Positions 44,707-54,466 are shown, counted from the stretch's first letter. The stretch is 64,000 nt of DNA from JAIBDK01 sp965261915 (GCA_965261915.1 CBDHDW010000013.1:1178001-1242000), one strand, 5' to 3'. Notes: generated by a model from the letters alone, not told the origin. Numbers and translations: made by a program.

Positions 44707-45933
44707 ATGAAAAAACTAAGCCTGTTTACAGGGGTGGTTGCCAGCGCAATGTTGCTGTTTACCAATGGAGCCGCCGCGCAGGACTGCGAAGAGTTGGTTC
44801 TGGGTTCAGCAATATCGCTAACGGGCAAATACGCTTCCAACGGTGTTCATGCCAAAAACGGTTATGAATATGCCATTACCAAAATTGATGAGAATGGCGG
44901 CGTTAAGGTTGGCGACAAATGTTATCACTTTCGTGTCATCTACTATGATGACGAGTCAAAAGGCGATCGCGGTGCGACGCTTGCCGAACGATTGATCAAT
45001 CAGGATAAGGTTCAATACATGCTTGGGCCGTATTCTTCCGGCCTGACAAAAGCGATTGCCCCTGTTACCGAAAAATACCAGATCCCAATGGTTGAGGCTG
45101 AAGGTGCTTCGCGCTCATTGTTCAATAAAGGCTACAAGTATCTTTTCGCGGTACTTTCTACCTCTGAGCAATATCTTGCATCTGCAATTGCCCTGGCCGC
45201 AGAAAAAGCGGAAGAAAGCGGTTCATCAGCGGCAGATGTAAAAGTTGCGATTGCCGTTGAAAATGATCCGTTCTCATTAGATATACGTGCCGGTGTCCTT
45301 GAAGATGCTGGAAAGCGGGGTATGCAGATCGTTATCGATGAACAGTTGCCTCGCGATCTGTCAGACATGAGTGCGATCTTAACCAAGGTTAAGTTACTTA
45401 AGCCTGACGTATTAGTGGTGAGTGGCCACTCAAAAGGTGCGGCAACTGCGGTTCGCCAAATTGAAGAACAAAATATCAGCGTCCCCATGGTTGCGGTTAC
45501 ACACTGCGAAGCAGCTGACGTAGTAGGTAATTTTGGAGCGGCAGCGAATGATATCCTGTGTTCAACGCAATGGGCTGAAACCCTGACGTACGGCGACCCG
45601 ATTTTCGGAACTGCTGCAGAATATGAGCAGGGTTTTAAAGGGGCCTACTCAGAGTACGCGGATAAAAAGGTTCCGTATCAAACCGCCCAGGCTTCGGCAG
45701 CCGTTTACGTGTTCAAAGATGCGTTTGAGCGTGCCGGATCGCTAGACAGAGAAGCGGTACGTGATGCCATTGCAGCAACCGATTTGAGTACGTTTTACGG
45801 TCAAATCAAGTTCTCGGAAAAGGGCAACAATATTGCCAAGCCGATGGTGTTACGGCAGATACAAGACGGGGAATACAATGTAGTAGCACCGTCTGCTTTT
45901 GCTTCTCACCCACTGAACTGGCCTCGTAACTAG
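44707..45933 (+). CDS. Branched-chain-type amino-acid/amide ABC transporter, substrate-binding protein
   Basis: Periplasmic receptor, 408 aa from ATG 44707 (AGGAG upstream; a longer frame starts at 44650). Signal peptide at 1-24 (GVVASAMLLFTNGAAA). The family start is LVLGSAISLTGKYASNGVHAKNG, with the binding-cleft parts YYDDESKGDRGATLAERLI and GPYSSGLTKAIAPV. Type I fold. The actual ligand cannot be read from sequence: leucine-type amino acids, urea or short amides are all possible. Confidence 0.9.
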   Translation: MKKLSLFTGVVASAMLLFTNGAAAQDCEELVLGSAISLTGKYASNGVHAKNGYEYAITKIDENGGVKVGDKCYHFRVIYYDDESKGDRGATLAERLINQDKVQYMLGPYSSGLTKAIAPVTEKYQIPMVEAEGASRSLFNKGYKYLFAVLSTSEQYLASAIALAAEKAEESGSSAADVKVAIAVENDPFSLDIRAGVLEDAGKRGMQIVIDEQLPRDLSDMSAILTKVKLLKPDVLVVSGHSKGAATAVRQIEEQNISVPMVAVTHCEAADVVGNFGAAANDILCSTQWAETLTYGDPIFGTAAEYEQGFKGAYSEYADKKVPYQTAQASAAVYVFKDAFERAGSLDREAVRDAIAATDLSTFYGQIKFSEKGNNIAKPMVLRQIQDGEYNVVAPSAFASHPLNWPRN

Positions 45934-45948
45934 TCTTTGGCGCAAATT

Positions 45949-45981
45949 AAAACCGGATGTCGATCTGGCATTCGGTTTTTC
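45949..45981 (+). terminator. Internal terminator after the binding-protein gene
   Basis: AAACCGGATG pairs with CATTCGGTTT (10-bp stem with one wobble and one mismatch possible, 9-base loop), followed by T residues. It lies 15 bases after the binding-protein stop and 35 bases before the permease gene, so it should lower permease expression relative to the receptor. Confidence 0.7.
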
Positions 45982-46015
45982 TGCTTTTTGAAGCGTATAA
46001 AAATGTAATCTCGAT

Positions 46016-46927
46016 ATGGATCAAATCTTATCCAACATATCCCTGTTATTTGAGTTTCCCGTTGTCAATCTCAAAATCGTCATCGATGGTGTGATGATTG
46101 GTGCCTTGTTTGCGCTTGCCGCCTACGGTTTGGCATTGGTTTGGGGGGTAATGAATGTTAAAAATCTGGCGCAGGGAGATTTTGTAATCGCCGGCGGATA
46201 TACGGCGTGGTGGTTTGCAAACCAGGGCTTACCACCATTACTCGGTGTGCCGCTGGCGTTCATTGTGCTGTGGGTCGTTGGCTGGATTATCTATAAGTTG
46301 GTCATTTCGCGTGTGATTGAGCGAGATTTATTTACTTCGTTGCTCGCCACTTTCGGTATCGCCATTATGATGGCGCAAATTTTGAACTTAATGTTCGGAT
46401 CTGACACGCAAAGTATTTCTCTCGAATACAAAACGTTGTATTTCTTTGACGGCTTCATCGATGTGCCAATTGCAAAACTACTGGGTGTATTGATGGCTAC
46501 TGCTTTAGCAGCTGGGGTTATTATTTTTATGAAATCCAGTCGTATGGGGCAGGCAATCCGGGCAACCGCTCAGGATGCAAGGGCAGCGCGGGTTCTCGGT
46601 ATCGATACAGAAAAAGTTTACGCTTTTACATTTTCATTGAATTCCGCAATTTGCGGTGCAGCAGGTGCGATTATTGTCATGGTCTGGGTAATTCAACCTT
46701 TTTATGGCATTACTCATTCTATTCGTGCGTTTGTCATTGTTACCGCTGCCGGTCTCGGTAACCTGCCCGGTGTTATCGCAGCGGGTTTGGGGATTGGCGC
46801 GATGGAGCAATATGGTGCGCATATTTTTGGTATCGGTTATCAGCAGGCGATTGCTGTTCTATTGCTTTTGATTGTTTTAATAGTTCGATTGATCCAACAG
46901 CGTCGCGTGCGCAAAAGCCTGCAGTGA
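46016..46927 (+). CDS. livH: ABC transporter permease, LivH family
   Basis: 303 aa, about eight membrane helices. Family parts: GVMIGALFALAAYGLALVWGVMNVKNLAQGDFVIAGG near the start (trimmed; residues 22-58) and QAIRATAQDARAARVLGID, the EAA-like loop that contacts the ATPase, near 180-198. One of two permeases of the transporter; livM begins 12 bases later. Confidence 0.92.
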   Translation: MDQILSNISLLFEFPVVNLKIVIDGVMIGALFALAAYGLALVWGVMNVKNLAQGDFVIAGGYTAWWFANQGLPPLLGVPLAFIVLWVVGWIIYKLVISRVIERDLFTSLLATFGIAIMMAQILNLMFGSDTQSISLEYKTLYFFDGFIDVPIAKLLGVLMATALAAGVIIFMKSSRMGQAIRATAQDARAARVLGIDTEKVYAFTFSLNSAICGAAGAIIVMVWVIQPFYGITHSIRAFVIVTAAGLGNLPGVIAAGLGIGAMEQYGAHIFGIGYQQAIAVLLLLIVLIVRLIQQRRVRKSLQ

Positions 46928-46939
46928 GGATGAATTGAA

Positions 46940-47974
46940 ATGAAAAAACCTGGACTCTACGCAGCATTAATCGTGTTCATCACACTGGCACCATTTATTT
47001 TTCCTGATTTCAAGACTCAGCTCGCGACGCTATGGTTAATGATTATCGTGGCCATGACCTGGGATATGACCGGTGGGCAGATGGGTTATAACTCGCTCGG
47101 AAACATATTCTTTTACGGCACCGGGATGTACGTAGCGGCTGTTATTACGATCGCAATTGCATTCAATGTGGGTGAATACAACAACGCTTTTGGCGATGAG
47201 ATATATAAATTTACTGACCAGCAATATTTTCTAGGCGTATTCCTGGGGATTTTGGGAGCCGGAATATTTTGCTCGCTATGTGCGTTAATTATTGGCGTTG
47301 TCACATTTGGATTACGCGGCCCATATTTCGCAATTGGAACATTGGGTGTAGCAATCGCCGCCGGTGAATTGGTTTCAAATTGGGAATGGGTCGGCGGCGG
47401 TCAAGGCATTTCGCTTCCGGTCTATCCATACGACCTCGAACAGGGCAAAGTTTTCTTCTACTTTTTGTTTGCGGTTACCGGCGTGATATTGTTTATTTTC
47501 CTGAAATGGTTGTATTCCACACGATTTGGGGCGGCCATTAATGCGATACGGGATGATGAAGAAAAAGCCGAAGCAATGGGAATTCATACTCTCCGCTACA
47601 AGCTCACCACCTGGTCTATGTCGGCCTTTTTTGTCGGCGTTGTTGGTGGCATTTCCGCATTCCAGTTAATTCATTTTGAACCATTGGAAACAGCATACCA
47701 AACCATAAATCTGGGTATTTTTATGGTGGTATGCGTTCTGCTTGGCGGTAAAGGTACGCTTTGGGGGCCGATTATTGGTGCCATCGCATTTCATTTGTTC
47801 AAGGAAGTGACCTGGACTTATTTGCTGGGTTGGCAGTGGGTTGCTTTGGGTGCGCTAATTGTTGTTACTGTGGTGTATTTCAAGGATGGTTTGGTGGGTT
47901 GGCTGATGCATTGGAAACCCGAGTGGTTTGGAATTCGTGTTGAAGAATCCAGTCAATCGGAGGCTAAAACATGA
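46940..47974 (+). CDS. livM: ABC transporter permease, LivM family
   Basis: 344 aa, with helices starting at residue 6. Family parts: GGQMGYNSLGNIFFYGTGMY, RGPYFAIGTLGVAIAAGELV and the ATPase-contact loop INAIRDDEEKAEAMGIHTLR. The stop overlaps the ATG of livG (ATGA). Works with LivH as a heterodimeric channel. Confidence 0.92.
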   Translation: MKKPGLYAALIVFITLAPFIFPDFKTQLATLWLMIIVAMTWDMTGGQMGYNSLGNIFFYGTGMYVAAVITIAIAFNVGEYNNAFGDEIYKFTDQQYFLGVFLGILGAGIFCSLCALIIGVVTFGLRGPYFAIGTLGVAIAAGELVSNWEWVGGGQGISLPVYPYDLEQGKVFFYFLFAVTGVILFIFLKWLYSTRFGAAINAIRDDEEKAEAMGIHTLRYKLTTWSMSAFFVGVVGGISAFQLIHFEPLETAYQTINLGIFMVVCVLLGGKGTLWGPIIGAIAFHLFKEVTWTYLLGWQWVALGALIVVTVVYFKDGLVGWLMHWKPEWFGIRVEESSQSEAKT

Positions 47975-48714
47975 GTACCATTATTGAGGTTTCAAACGTC
48001 AGTAAATCTTACGGCGGCGTGAAAGCCAACAGTAATGTCTCCATGTCGGTCGAGCAGGGTGGAATTACCGGTTTGATTGGACCAAATGGATCGGGTAAAA
48101 CGACATTGTTTAATTCCATCGTCGGCTATCATCCGGTCGATTCAGGGTCGATAAAATTTGAAGATCGGGAGATATCAAAAAAGCAGGTTCAGGAAGTTGC
48201 ACGACTGGGTTTAATCAGAACGTTTCAGCAAACTCGTATTTACGGCGCTATGAACGGTGTTGACAATATGCTGATTTCCTTGCCCCACCGTAAAATGAAG
48301 TTTCTGGAGTCGTTCAGTCAAAATGGCGAGGGTGACTACGAAAAAGCCGATCGTCTACTGGAATTTGTCGGGTTGTACGAAAAACGGTTCCTGACTGCCG
48401 GTTCGTTATCGTTTGGCCAGCAAAAGCTGCTCGAGTTTGCAATGGCCTTAATGAATGAACCGGCAGCTTTACTGCTCGATGAGCCAACTGCTGGCATCAA
48501 CCCAACTTTAATTAACGGTTTGATTGACCGATTGAAGCGGGCAAACAGTGAATTTGGCATTACGTTATTCGTTATCGAACACAATATGCGTGTCATTATG
48601 AATATGGCGGATAAAATTTATTGTCTGGCTCATGGTGAATTACTTGCTGAAGGCTCACCTGAAGATATCCAGAACGACCAGCGTGTAATTGACGCTTATC
48701 TCGGAGCGCATTGA
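47971..48714 (+). CDS. livG: ABC transporter ATP-binding protein, LivG family
   Basis: 247 aa. Walker A GPNGSGKTT (near 36), signature LSFGQQKLLEFAMALMN, Walker B ALLLDEPTAGINP, H-loop FVIEHNMRVIMNMAD. The AGINP after Walker B is typical of LivG. Coupled to livM. Confidence 0.94.
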   Translation: MSTIIEVSNVSKSYGGVKANSNVSMSVEQGGITGLIGPNGSGKTTLFNSIVGYHPVDSGSIKFEDREISKKQVQEVARLGLIRTFQQTRIYGAMNGVDNMLISLPHRKMKFLESFSQNGEGDYEKADRLLEFVGLYEKRFLTAGSLSFGQQKLLEFAMALMNEPAALLLDEPTAGINPTLINGLIDRLKRANSEFGITLFVIEHNMRVIMNMADKIYCLAHGELLAEGSPEDIQNDQRVIDAYLGAH

Positions 48715-48719
48715 TTAAT

Positions 48720-49595
48720 ATGAGCGAACAGGAAAACGGAAAATCAATCAGAGGTTACGGCTCGGGAGATGTTGATGCCGTAATTTCGGTAGAAGAGGTT
48801 ACGCGTCGTGCGGCGGAGATGGCCGAAACCATATCGATCGCCGATTTAGAAAATCTGGTCGATGGAGAATCGTATGTCGCCATCAACGATTTAAATGCAG
48901 GTTATGGAAAAATGGAGATTTTGCATGACTTCAATTTAAGAGTCGGGCAAAAGCAATCGTTATGTCTGATCGGTCCAAATGGCGCGGGGAAGTCAACTAT
49001 TCTGCATTCCATATTCGGATTTACCAATATTTTTTCCGGACAGATCAGCATTGGTACTGATGCTGGACTAAAAGATGTAACAAGATTGACACCGAATCAA
49101 AAGCTCTCAGAAGCGGGGATAGCCTATATCCTGCAGGATAAATCAATTTTCCCTGGAATGACCGTGGAAGAGAACTTGTGGATGGGTGGCTTTTTAAAAA
49201 ACCAGCCCGCAGAAGCGAAACAATCAGCGGAAATGGTGTTCGATAAATACCCGAGATTGGCGGCAAGGAGGAAGCATCAGGCAAAAGTACTATCCGGCGG
49301 AGAACGGAGACTGTTGGAGATCTCCAGAGCGTTGGTAATGAATCCGGAGCTGTTGCTCGTCGACGAACCCTCTATCGGATTAGAACCTCGTTTTATTGAT
49401 ATGGTTTTCGAAATTCTCCACGATCTACAGCACAACGAAGGCAAGACCATTATTATGGTTGAGCAAAATGCAAAAAAAGGTCTGGAATTTGCCGATATCG
49501 GTTATGTACTGGTATCCGGTGAGCTGGCAATTGCAGGCAAAGGTGATGAGTTGCTTGAAAACCCCAAAGTTGGGGAGTTGTTTTTAGGCGGTTAA
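48720..49595 (+). CDS. livF: ABC transporter ATP-binding protein, LivF family with N-terminal extension
   Basis: 291 aa from ATG 48720 (TTG at 48711 is also in frame). Walker A GPNGAGKST, signature LSGGERRLLEISRALVMNPE, Walker B LLLVDEPSIGLEP, H-loop MVEQNAKKGLEFAD. It differs from usual LivF (about 235 aa) by an acidic extension of roughly 52 residues before VAINDLNAGYGKMEIL, with no known motif. Last gene of the operon. Confidence 0.92.
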   Translation: MSEQENGKSIRGYGSGDVDAVISVEEVTRRAAEMAETISIADLENLVDGESYVAINDLNAGYGKMEILHDFNLRVGQKQSLCLIGPNGAGKSTILHSIFGFTNIFSGQISIGTDAGLKDVTRLTPNQKLSEAGIAYILQDKSIFPGMTVEENLWMGGFLKNQPAEAKQSAEMVFDKYPRLAARRKHQAKVLSGGERRLLEISRALVMNPELLLVDEPSIGLEPRFIDMVFEILHDLQHNEGKTIIMVEQNAKKGLEFADIGYVLVSGELAIAGKGDELLENPKVGELFLGG

Positions 49596-49597
49596 TC

Positions 49598-49741
49598 TTA
49601 TTTGTAATATTCAGTTTGGTATTGAACCCAGACTTCACTGATTTGGCCGATATTCAGATTAACGATTGCTTCACAGATATTTCCGGAATCGCGGTCGAGA
49701 ATAACCGCGAAAGCGTGTCTTTGAACTTCATCATTGGATAA
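49598..49741 (-). pseudogene. Copper amine oxidase N-domain-like fragment
   Basis: Start-less frame of about 48 codons: DEVQRHAFAVILDRDSGN, then EAIVNLNIGQISEVWVQ and a stop. It resembles the N2/N3 domain of copper amine oxidases (a RxAFVxxxDRxxGxTYEAxV pattern). Everything else of such an enzyme is missing. Confidence 0.45.
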
Positions 49742-49925
49742 AAACCCTGAACCAAATTCTTAGTCGGGCTGCAGGCAAGCCAGGCAGTTCGGCGTTGATT
49801 AAATTCACTTCCTGCTCACTAAACAGGGTAGGGAGTATCAGGAATCCGTCCTTGTTTAACTTATTCAGGTCTTTTTCGGATAATTTCACTTTATCTTGTT
49901 TCGATGCAGCTAGTCGTTGTCGCAC
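49742..49925 (-). pseudogene. Phytanoyl-CoA dioxygenase-like N-terminal fragment
   Basis: About 40 codons: VKLSEKDLNKLNKDGFLILP, then TLFSEQEVNLINAELPGL, the usual start of PhyH/ectoine-hydroxylase-type 2OG dioxygenases. The metal site (HxD) is lost. It runs into the amine-oxidase fragment, so two gene ends meet here after deletion. Confidence 0.55.
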
Positions 49926-50020
49926 TATTGAGGGATGGTATCGGATATTTTGATCTATGAGATTAATTCGATTCGGCTATACTCCTTGAAAAATATTGGG
50001 GAAATTTCACCAGGTTAAAC

Positions 50021-51187
50021 ATGGCTAAAAAAACGTTAGAAAACCTGCGGCCTGATACACAGGCCGCGCGTGCGCTCGGTTGGGAGGATACTGAAACAGG
50101 TGCGGTAATCCCATCAATTTCAATGTCAACAACGTTTACGCGAGATCACGACTACAGTGCACGAAACAATGGGACTTACTTACGTGACAATGGTCCAACC
50201 CAAAAACACGTTGAAGCTGTGGTTTGTGAACTTGAAGGTGGCGAGCAGGCATTGTCATTTGGTTCAGGTATGGCTGCCTGTACTGCTGCGTTCCATGCGC
50301 TTAAAAAAGGAGATCACGCGGTTGTGTCAGGCGTGATCTATTATGGTGTGCTGAGCTGGTTAGCGTATTTTGCTGAAGAACGCGGCATTACCTACAGCCT
50401 GTTTAATCCCGGTAATCTCAGCGCAGCCCCGGATAGTCTCGAATCGCGACTGGATGAGCATGAGGCTCAGCTGGTTTGGCTGGAATCACCATCCAACCCC
50501 ACCTGGGATGTGACAGATATTCGGGCTGCCGCGAATCTGGCACATCTACATGGCGCACTAATTGCAGTAGATTCAACCGCAGCAACGCCAGTTCTCACAC
50601 AACCGATATCTTTGGGCGCAGATTTAGTTTGCCATTCCGCGACGAAATATTTAAATGGACACTCTGATGTTCTAGGAGGGATTTTGGTTGCTGCGAATGC
50701 GCGAAGTGAATTTTGGCAGCGCATTAGACTGCATCGAAAATTTGCAGGTCCGATGATGGGGTCAATGGATGCCTATTTGCTGGTTCGCGGAATGCGCACG
50801 CTGTATCTGAGAGTGCAACGGCAAAGTCAGTCGGCACTACAAATTGCGCGGTTTCTACAAAACCATAACAGCGTTGAAAAGGTGCATTATCCCGGTTTGG
50901 AAAGCGATCCCGGATTTGAAGTGGCCAGCAAACAAATGCAAGGCGGTTACGGCGGCATGCTGTCAATACTGGTGCGGGGAGGAAAAACAGATGCAATTAA
51001 CGTGGTGAAAAAAGCCCGAGTATTTAAAATGGCAACGTCACTGGGCGGCGTCGAAAGCCTGATTGAACATCGCAAGACCAGTGAATCAGATGTGACAAAC
51101 ACACCACAAAATCTGCTACGCTTATCCATTGGCATTGAAGCGGTGGAAGATCTGATTGCTGATCTGGATCAAATGTTGGATAGTTGA
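50021..51187 (+). CDS. PLP-dependent trans-sulfuration enzyme (MetC/MetB family)
   Basis: 388 aa. The PLP lysine is in CHSATKYLNGHSDVLGG near residue 210; other family parts are ALSFGSGMAACTAAFHALKKGDH, WLESPSNPTWDVTDI and AVDSTAATPVLTQPI. It could be cystathionine beta-lyase, gamma-synthase or gamma-lyase; the sequence alone does not decide. A GGGGAAA site is close upstream. Confidence 0.87.
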   Translation: MAKKTLENLRPDTQAARALGWEDTETGAVIPSISMSTTFTRDHDYSARNNGTYLRDNGPTQKHVEAVVCELEGGEQALSFGSGMAACTAAFHALKKGDHAVVSGVIYYGVLSWLAYFAEERGITYSLFNPGNLSAAPDSLESRLDEHEAQLVWLESPSNPTWDVTDIRAAANLAHLHGALIAVDSTAATPVLTQPISLGADLVCHSATKYLNGHSDVLGGILVAANARSEFWQRIRLHRKFAGPMMGSMDAYLLVRGMRTLYLRVQRQSQSALQIARFLQNHNSVEKVHYPGLESDPGFEVASKQMQGGYGGMLSILVRGGKTDAINVVKKARVFKMATSLGGVESLIEHRKTSESDVTNTPQNLLRLSIGIEAVEDLIADLDQMLDS

Positions 51188-51225
51188 TGGTCATAGCGAA
51201 GATTTTGCTTGAGAATCATCCTGAA

Positions 51226-51435
51226 TTAAACGATATATTCGCCAATACAGAGGTAAATACCCAAACGAACAATACCAGCACAAGCAAAAAGAGGCACAAA
51301 GAACCAATCAGTCTTTCGTTTAAATCCGTTCTTTTCGTGTAATCTTCGACTTTCGCCAATGGCATCGGTAGCAGCAACTCTGAACTCGGCATTTGACATG
51401 TCCGCGCTCATAAAGAACCGTTCGACTGCGGGCAA
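51226..51435 (-). CDS. Small hypothetical membrane protein
   Basis: 69 codons on the minus strand, downstream of leuA. A basic N-terminal half is followed by a hydrophobic segment (WFFVPLFACAGIVRLGIYLC). No family recognised and no strong ribosome site. Low support. Confidence 0.25.
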   Translation of the reverse strand: MPAVERFFMSADMSNAEFRVAATDAIGESRRLHEKNGFKRKTDWFFVPLFACAGIVRLGIYLCIGEYIV

Positions 51436-51460
51436 ACGTTAGAATTTCTTTGCAATGGAC

Positions 51461-53161
51461 TTAAGCTACGTCCGAAATGGGTTTCTCTGAGGCAGATCCC
51501 TGGGCAATGGAAGCATTCAACGCTGCTAACGTTGCCTTTAGCATGGAACTCACGGTATCGTGGCTGGTTGCGACACCGACATGGGGATTGCCATTTACAT
51601 TAAGTTCGACGTAAGCGATTGCTTCAGCACGAGTGCCCGCTGAAAGCGCGTGTTCATTATAGTTTAATACCCTGAGTTGATTGCCAGTGTGGTCTTCAAG
51701 ACCTTTGATGAAAGCGCTTAACGTTCCGTGAGCTTCTCCCGTGAATTCCTCAGATGCGCCATTACAACTAATATTCGCAGTGACCGTATCACCTTTCTCT
51801 TCTTTGCTCATGGAAAATTTTGCAAGTGCAAATGGGCTGGTGTGCGTCATATAAATATCCTGAAACAATTGCCAAATTTCATCTACGGAAAGTTCACGTT
51901 CCTGATCTTCGGCCATACGCTGTACATCCTGACTAAATCGAATCTGCAGCCAACGCGGCATTTCGACACCATGATGGCTTTGCAGAACATAGGCAACACC
52001 GCCTTTTCCAGATTGACTGTTAATTCTTACCACATCCTGATAGCTGCGGCCAAGATCTAATGGATCTATGGGTAAATACGCAACATCCCAAATTCCGTCA
52101 TCTGGCGCTTCAAGGCATTTTTTAATGGCGTCCTGATGGCTGCCGGAAAATGCTGTAAATACGAGTTCCCCTGCGTAGGGATGGCGCGGATGGATGGGCA
52201 GATCATTACACTCGGTAACGCTACGAACGATTTCCGGCATGTTGGAAAAATCCAGTTCCGGATCAATTCCCTGACTGTACAAATTCATCGCCATGGTGAC
52301 GATATCCATGTTTCCGGTTCGCTCACCATTGCCTAACAGAGTGCCTTCAATTCGGTCAGCCCCTCCCATGGTTGCCTGTTCAGCGGCGGCCACAGCACAA
52401 CCGCGATCATTATGCGTGTGCAGGCTGATGATGACATGCTCCCGGGATGGCAAATTTCGACAAAAATACTCTACCTGATCGGCAAAAATGTTTGCGGTTG
52501 CGGATTCCACTGTTGCGGGTAAATTCAATATTACGCGTTGCCCATTCTCTGGCTGCCATATGCGGCAAACGGCTTCGCATACTTCGATTGCATATTCGGG
52601 CTCAGTTTGTGAAAAGCTTTCAGGAGAATATTGAAAGGACCACTCCGTGTCAGGATGCTTCGCAGCATTTTCTTTTACTAACCTTGCACCATTAACCGCT
52701 ATTGTCATAATTTCTTCGCGCGACATTTTGTAAGCCTTGTCACGCTGTACTTTCGACGTTGAATTGTAGACGTGAACAATGGCGCGTTTGACACCGACAA
52801 GCGACTCAAAAGTTCGCTCAATCAGATGTTGTCGAGCCTGGGTAAGTACCTGAACGGTTACGTGATCAGGAATCCGCTCCTCTTCAATCAGTTTTCGGGC
52901 AAAATCAAACTCAACCTGCGCAGCTGAAGGGAAACCAATTTCGACTTCCCTGAACCCGCAGTTCAACAGCAATTCCCAGAACCGCAATTTTTTCGATATT
53001 GTCATCGGATCAATTAGCGCTTGATTTCCATCTCTCAGGTCAACACTGCACCACAATGGTGCCCGGTTCAGTTGTTTGTCGGGCCAGGTTCGGTCTTGAA
53101 GTTCAGGTGCAAACTGAAAGGATGGATATTTTGTGTGGTCGTAACTGTTCACGGTACTCAT
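51461..53161 (-). CDS. leuA: 2-isopropylmalate synthase (LeuA type 2)
   Basis: Condenses acetyl-CoA with 2-oxoisovalerate, the first leucine-specific step. 566 aa from ATG 53161 (MSTVNSYDHTKYPSFQF); an in-frame ATG 12 codons earlier (53197) is possible. HMG-lyase-like barrel: WCSVDLRDGNQALIDPM, SLHTHNDRGCAVAAAEQA and GTLLGNGERTGNMDIVT. The C-terminal LeuA dimer/regulatory domain spans roughly 430-555. Divergent from an Lrp-family gene across about 140 bases. Confidence 0.94.
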   Translation of the reverse strand: MSTVNSYDHTKYPSFQFAPELQDRTWPDKQLNRAPLWCSVDLRDGNQALIDPMTISKKLRFWELLLNCGFREVEIGFPSAAQVEFDFARKLIEEERIPDHVTVQVLTQARQHLIERTFESLVGVKRAIVHVYNSTSKVQRDKAYKMSREEIMTIAVNGARLVKENAAKHPDTEWSFQYSPESFSQTEPEYAIEVCEAVCRIWQPENGQRVILNLPATVESATANIFADQVEYFCRNLPSREHVIISLHTHNDRGCAVAAAEQATMGGADRIEGTLLGNGERTGNMDIVTMAMNLYSQGIDPELDFSNMPEIVRSVTECNDLPIHPRHPYAGELVFTAFSGSHQDAIKKCLEAPDDGIWDVAYLPIDPLDLGRSYQDVVRINSQSGKGGVAYVLQSHHGVEMPRWLQIRFSQDVQRMAEDQERELSVDEIWQLFQDIYMTHTSPFALAKFSMSKEEKGDTVTANISCNGASEEFTGEAHGTLSAFIKGLEDHTGNQLRVLNYNEHALSAGTRAEAIAYVELNVNGNPHVGVATSHDTVSSMLKATLAALNASIAQGSASEKPISDVA

Positions 53162-53303
53162 TCCAGGTTGTTCAATTGGGAAACGGATTTTAGCCAATTT
53201 GTTTGAGTTTTTATCCCTAAAATATCTTAATAATGGTATAAAAATCGATATAATATCTAAAAAATAATAAAAAAATAAAGAATATCACCATTTATTTCTA
53301 ATT

Positions 53304-53765
53304 ATGAAGCTAGATAAAATTGACAGACAAATCCTGAGAATATTGCAAACGGACGCAAGAATTACCAATCTTGAGTTGGCGGAAAGGGTTAATCTGTCAC
53401 CTACACCCTGTGCCCGCAGAGTGAAAAGATTTGAAGATGAAGGATTAATCCGCGGCACCACCACCCTGCTGGATCCGGAGTTGTTGGGTTATTCGTTAAC
53501 GGCATACATTGCCGTTAGTATGCAAAAACATACCCATGACCAGTTTGCCGAGTTTGAAGAGAAGGTGGTGCGATTCCCAGAGGTTGTCGGGTGTAGTGTG
53601 GTAACTGGTCGGGCAGAGGACTATTTATTGAAAGTTGTCGTCACCAATATGAAGCATTATGAAGAGTTTCTGCTAACCCGATTAAACAGTCTTCCGGGGG
53701 TGAACAACGTGCATACCAGTTTTGAGTTGCGTAATGTCACACCGCTCAAAGGTCTGCCGGTCTAG
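53304..53765 (+). CDS. Lrp/AsnC family transcription regulator
   Basis: 153 aa. The winged HTH is at residues 1-60 (LDKIDRQILRILQTDARITN, then RVNLSPTPCARRVKRFEDEG), followed by the RAM effector domain (VVGCSVVTGRAEDYLLKVVV). It probably responds to an amino acid. Its place opposite leuA suggests that it controls leuA or itself. The shared A/T-rich gap 53198-53303 should contain the operators. Confidence 0.9.
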   Translation: MKLDKIDRQILRILQTDARITNLELAERVNLSPTPCARRVKRFEDEGLIRGTTTLLDPELLGYSLTAYIAVSMQKHTHDQFAEFEEKVVRFPEVVGCSVVTGRAEDYLLKVVVTNMKHYEEFLLTRLNSLPGVNNVHTSFELRNVTPLKGLPV

Positions 53766-54318
53766 TCGCATAAACTGAAAGTATTAGGATTCTGGATTAA
53801 TCCGGGTCTGCCATCGCGTATATATCGATTTCGATACACCTGTTCTCGTAAGCCAAAACCGCTAATGGAACACCTGTCGTTGCGGGTCCCGGGTCGCCGA
53901 AGTACGAAGAGCGTATGGGCAGATTTTTGTGCAGGGTATCTGAATTCTGGGGCGAGTCTATAGTCCGCAGAAATTAAATCAATCCTTGCTTGATGAGCTA
54001 TATCGGCGCAAATTGAATGGTGACTCTCAAGATCGCCGAGTGAAAACCCACCACCATGAAAATATAAAATAATGGAATCACTTTTAGGTGACCTGTTTTC
54101 ATAAAGACGAACCGGAATAGGCAAACCGACTCTGCTGCGAACGGTTTTATCGGAGTGTCTAATCGTGTCTGGAATGGGTAAGGCAAAGGCTTTGCACAGA
54201 TCATCATAGAATTTCGGTTTTGTTCGATACTTCTGCTCACGGCATCTGCGGAATAGAAAGATTCAACGTCGGTCTGAAACTTCGACATTTCTTCGTCTAA
54301 ATTGTATTTCGAGCCCAT
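53762..54318 (-). pseudogene. Alpha/beta hydrolase (HSL type), frameshifted and truncated
   Basis: N-terminus from ATG 54318 (NLDEEMSKFQTDVESFYSAD); near 54200 the frame shifts, and a second frame from about 54124 carries YFHGGGFSLGDLESHHSICA, the oxyanion HGGG motif, then LISADYRLAPEFRYP. The GxSxG serine and the rest of the fold are missing; the last 150 bases are unrelated sequence (one frame reads PLAVLAYENRCIEIDIYAMA). Inactive. Confidence 0.75.
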
Positions 54319-54466
54319 TGTCAGTCAGATTGTCAAACAGGAGTGAAAGGAATGATGGGGAGATAAATCGGTTTTTGCAAGACTATGTCAGGGTATGAGC
54401 GCTATACTTCAGATGACCGGAGTTGATTGATTATAAAACGCGTACCGAAAAATAACAGGTGAGAAT

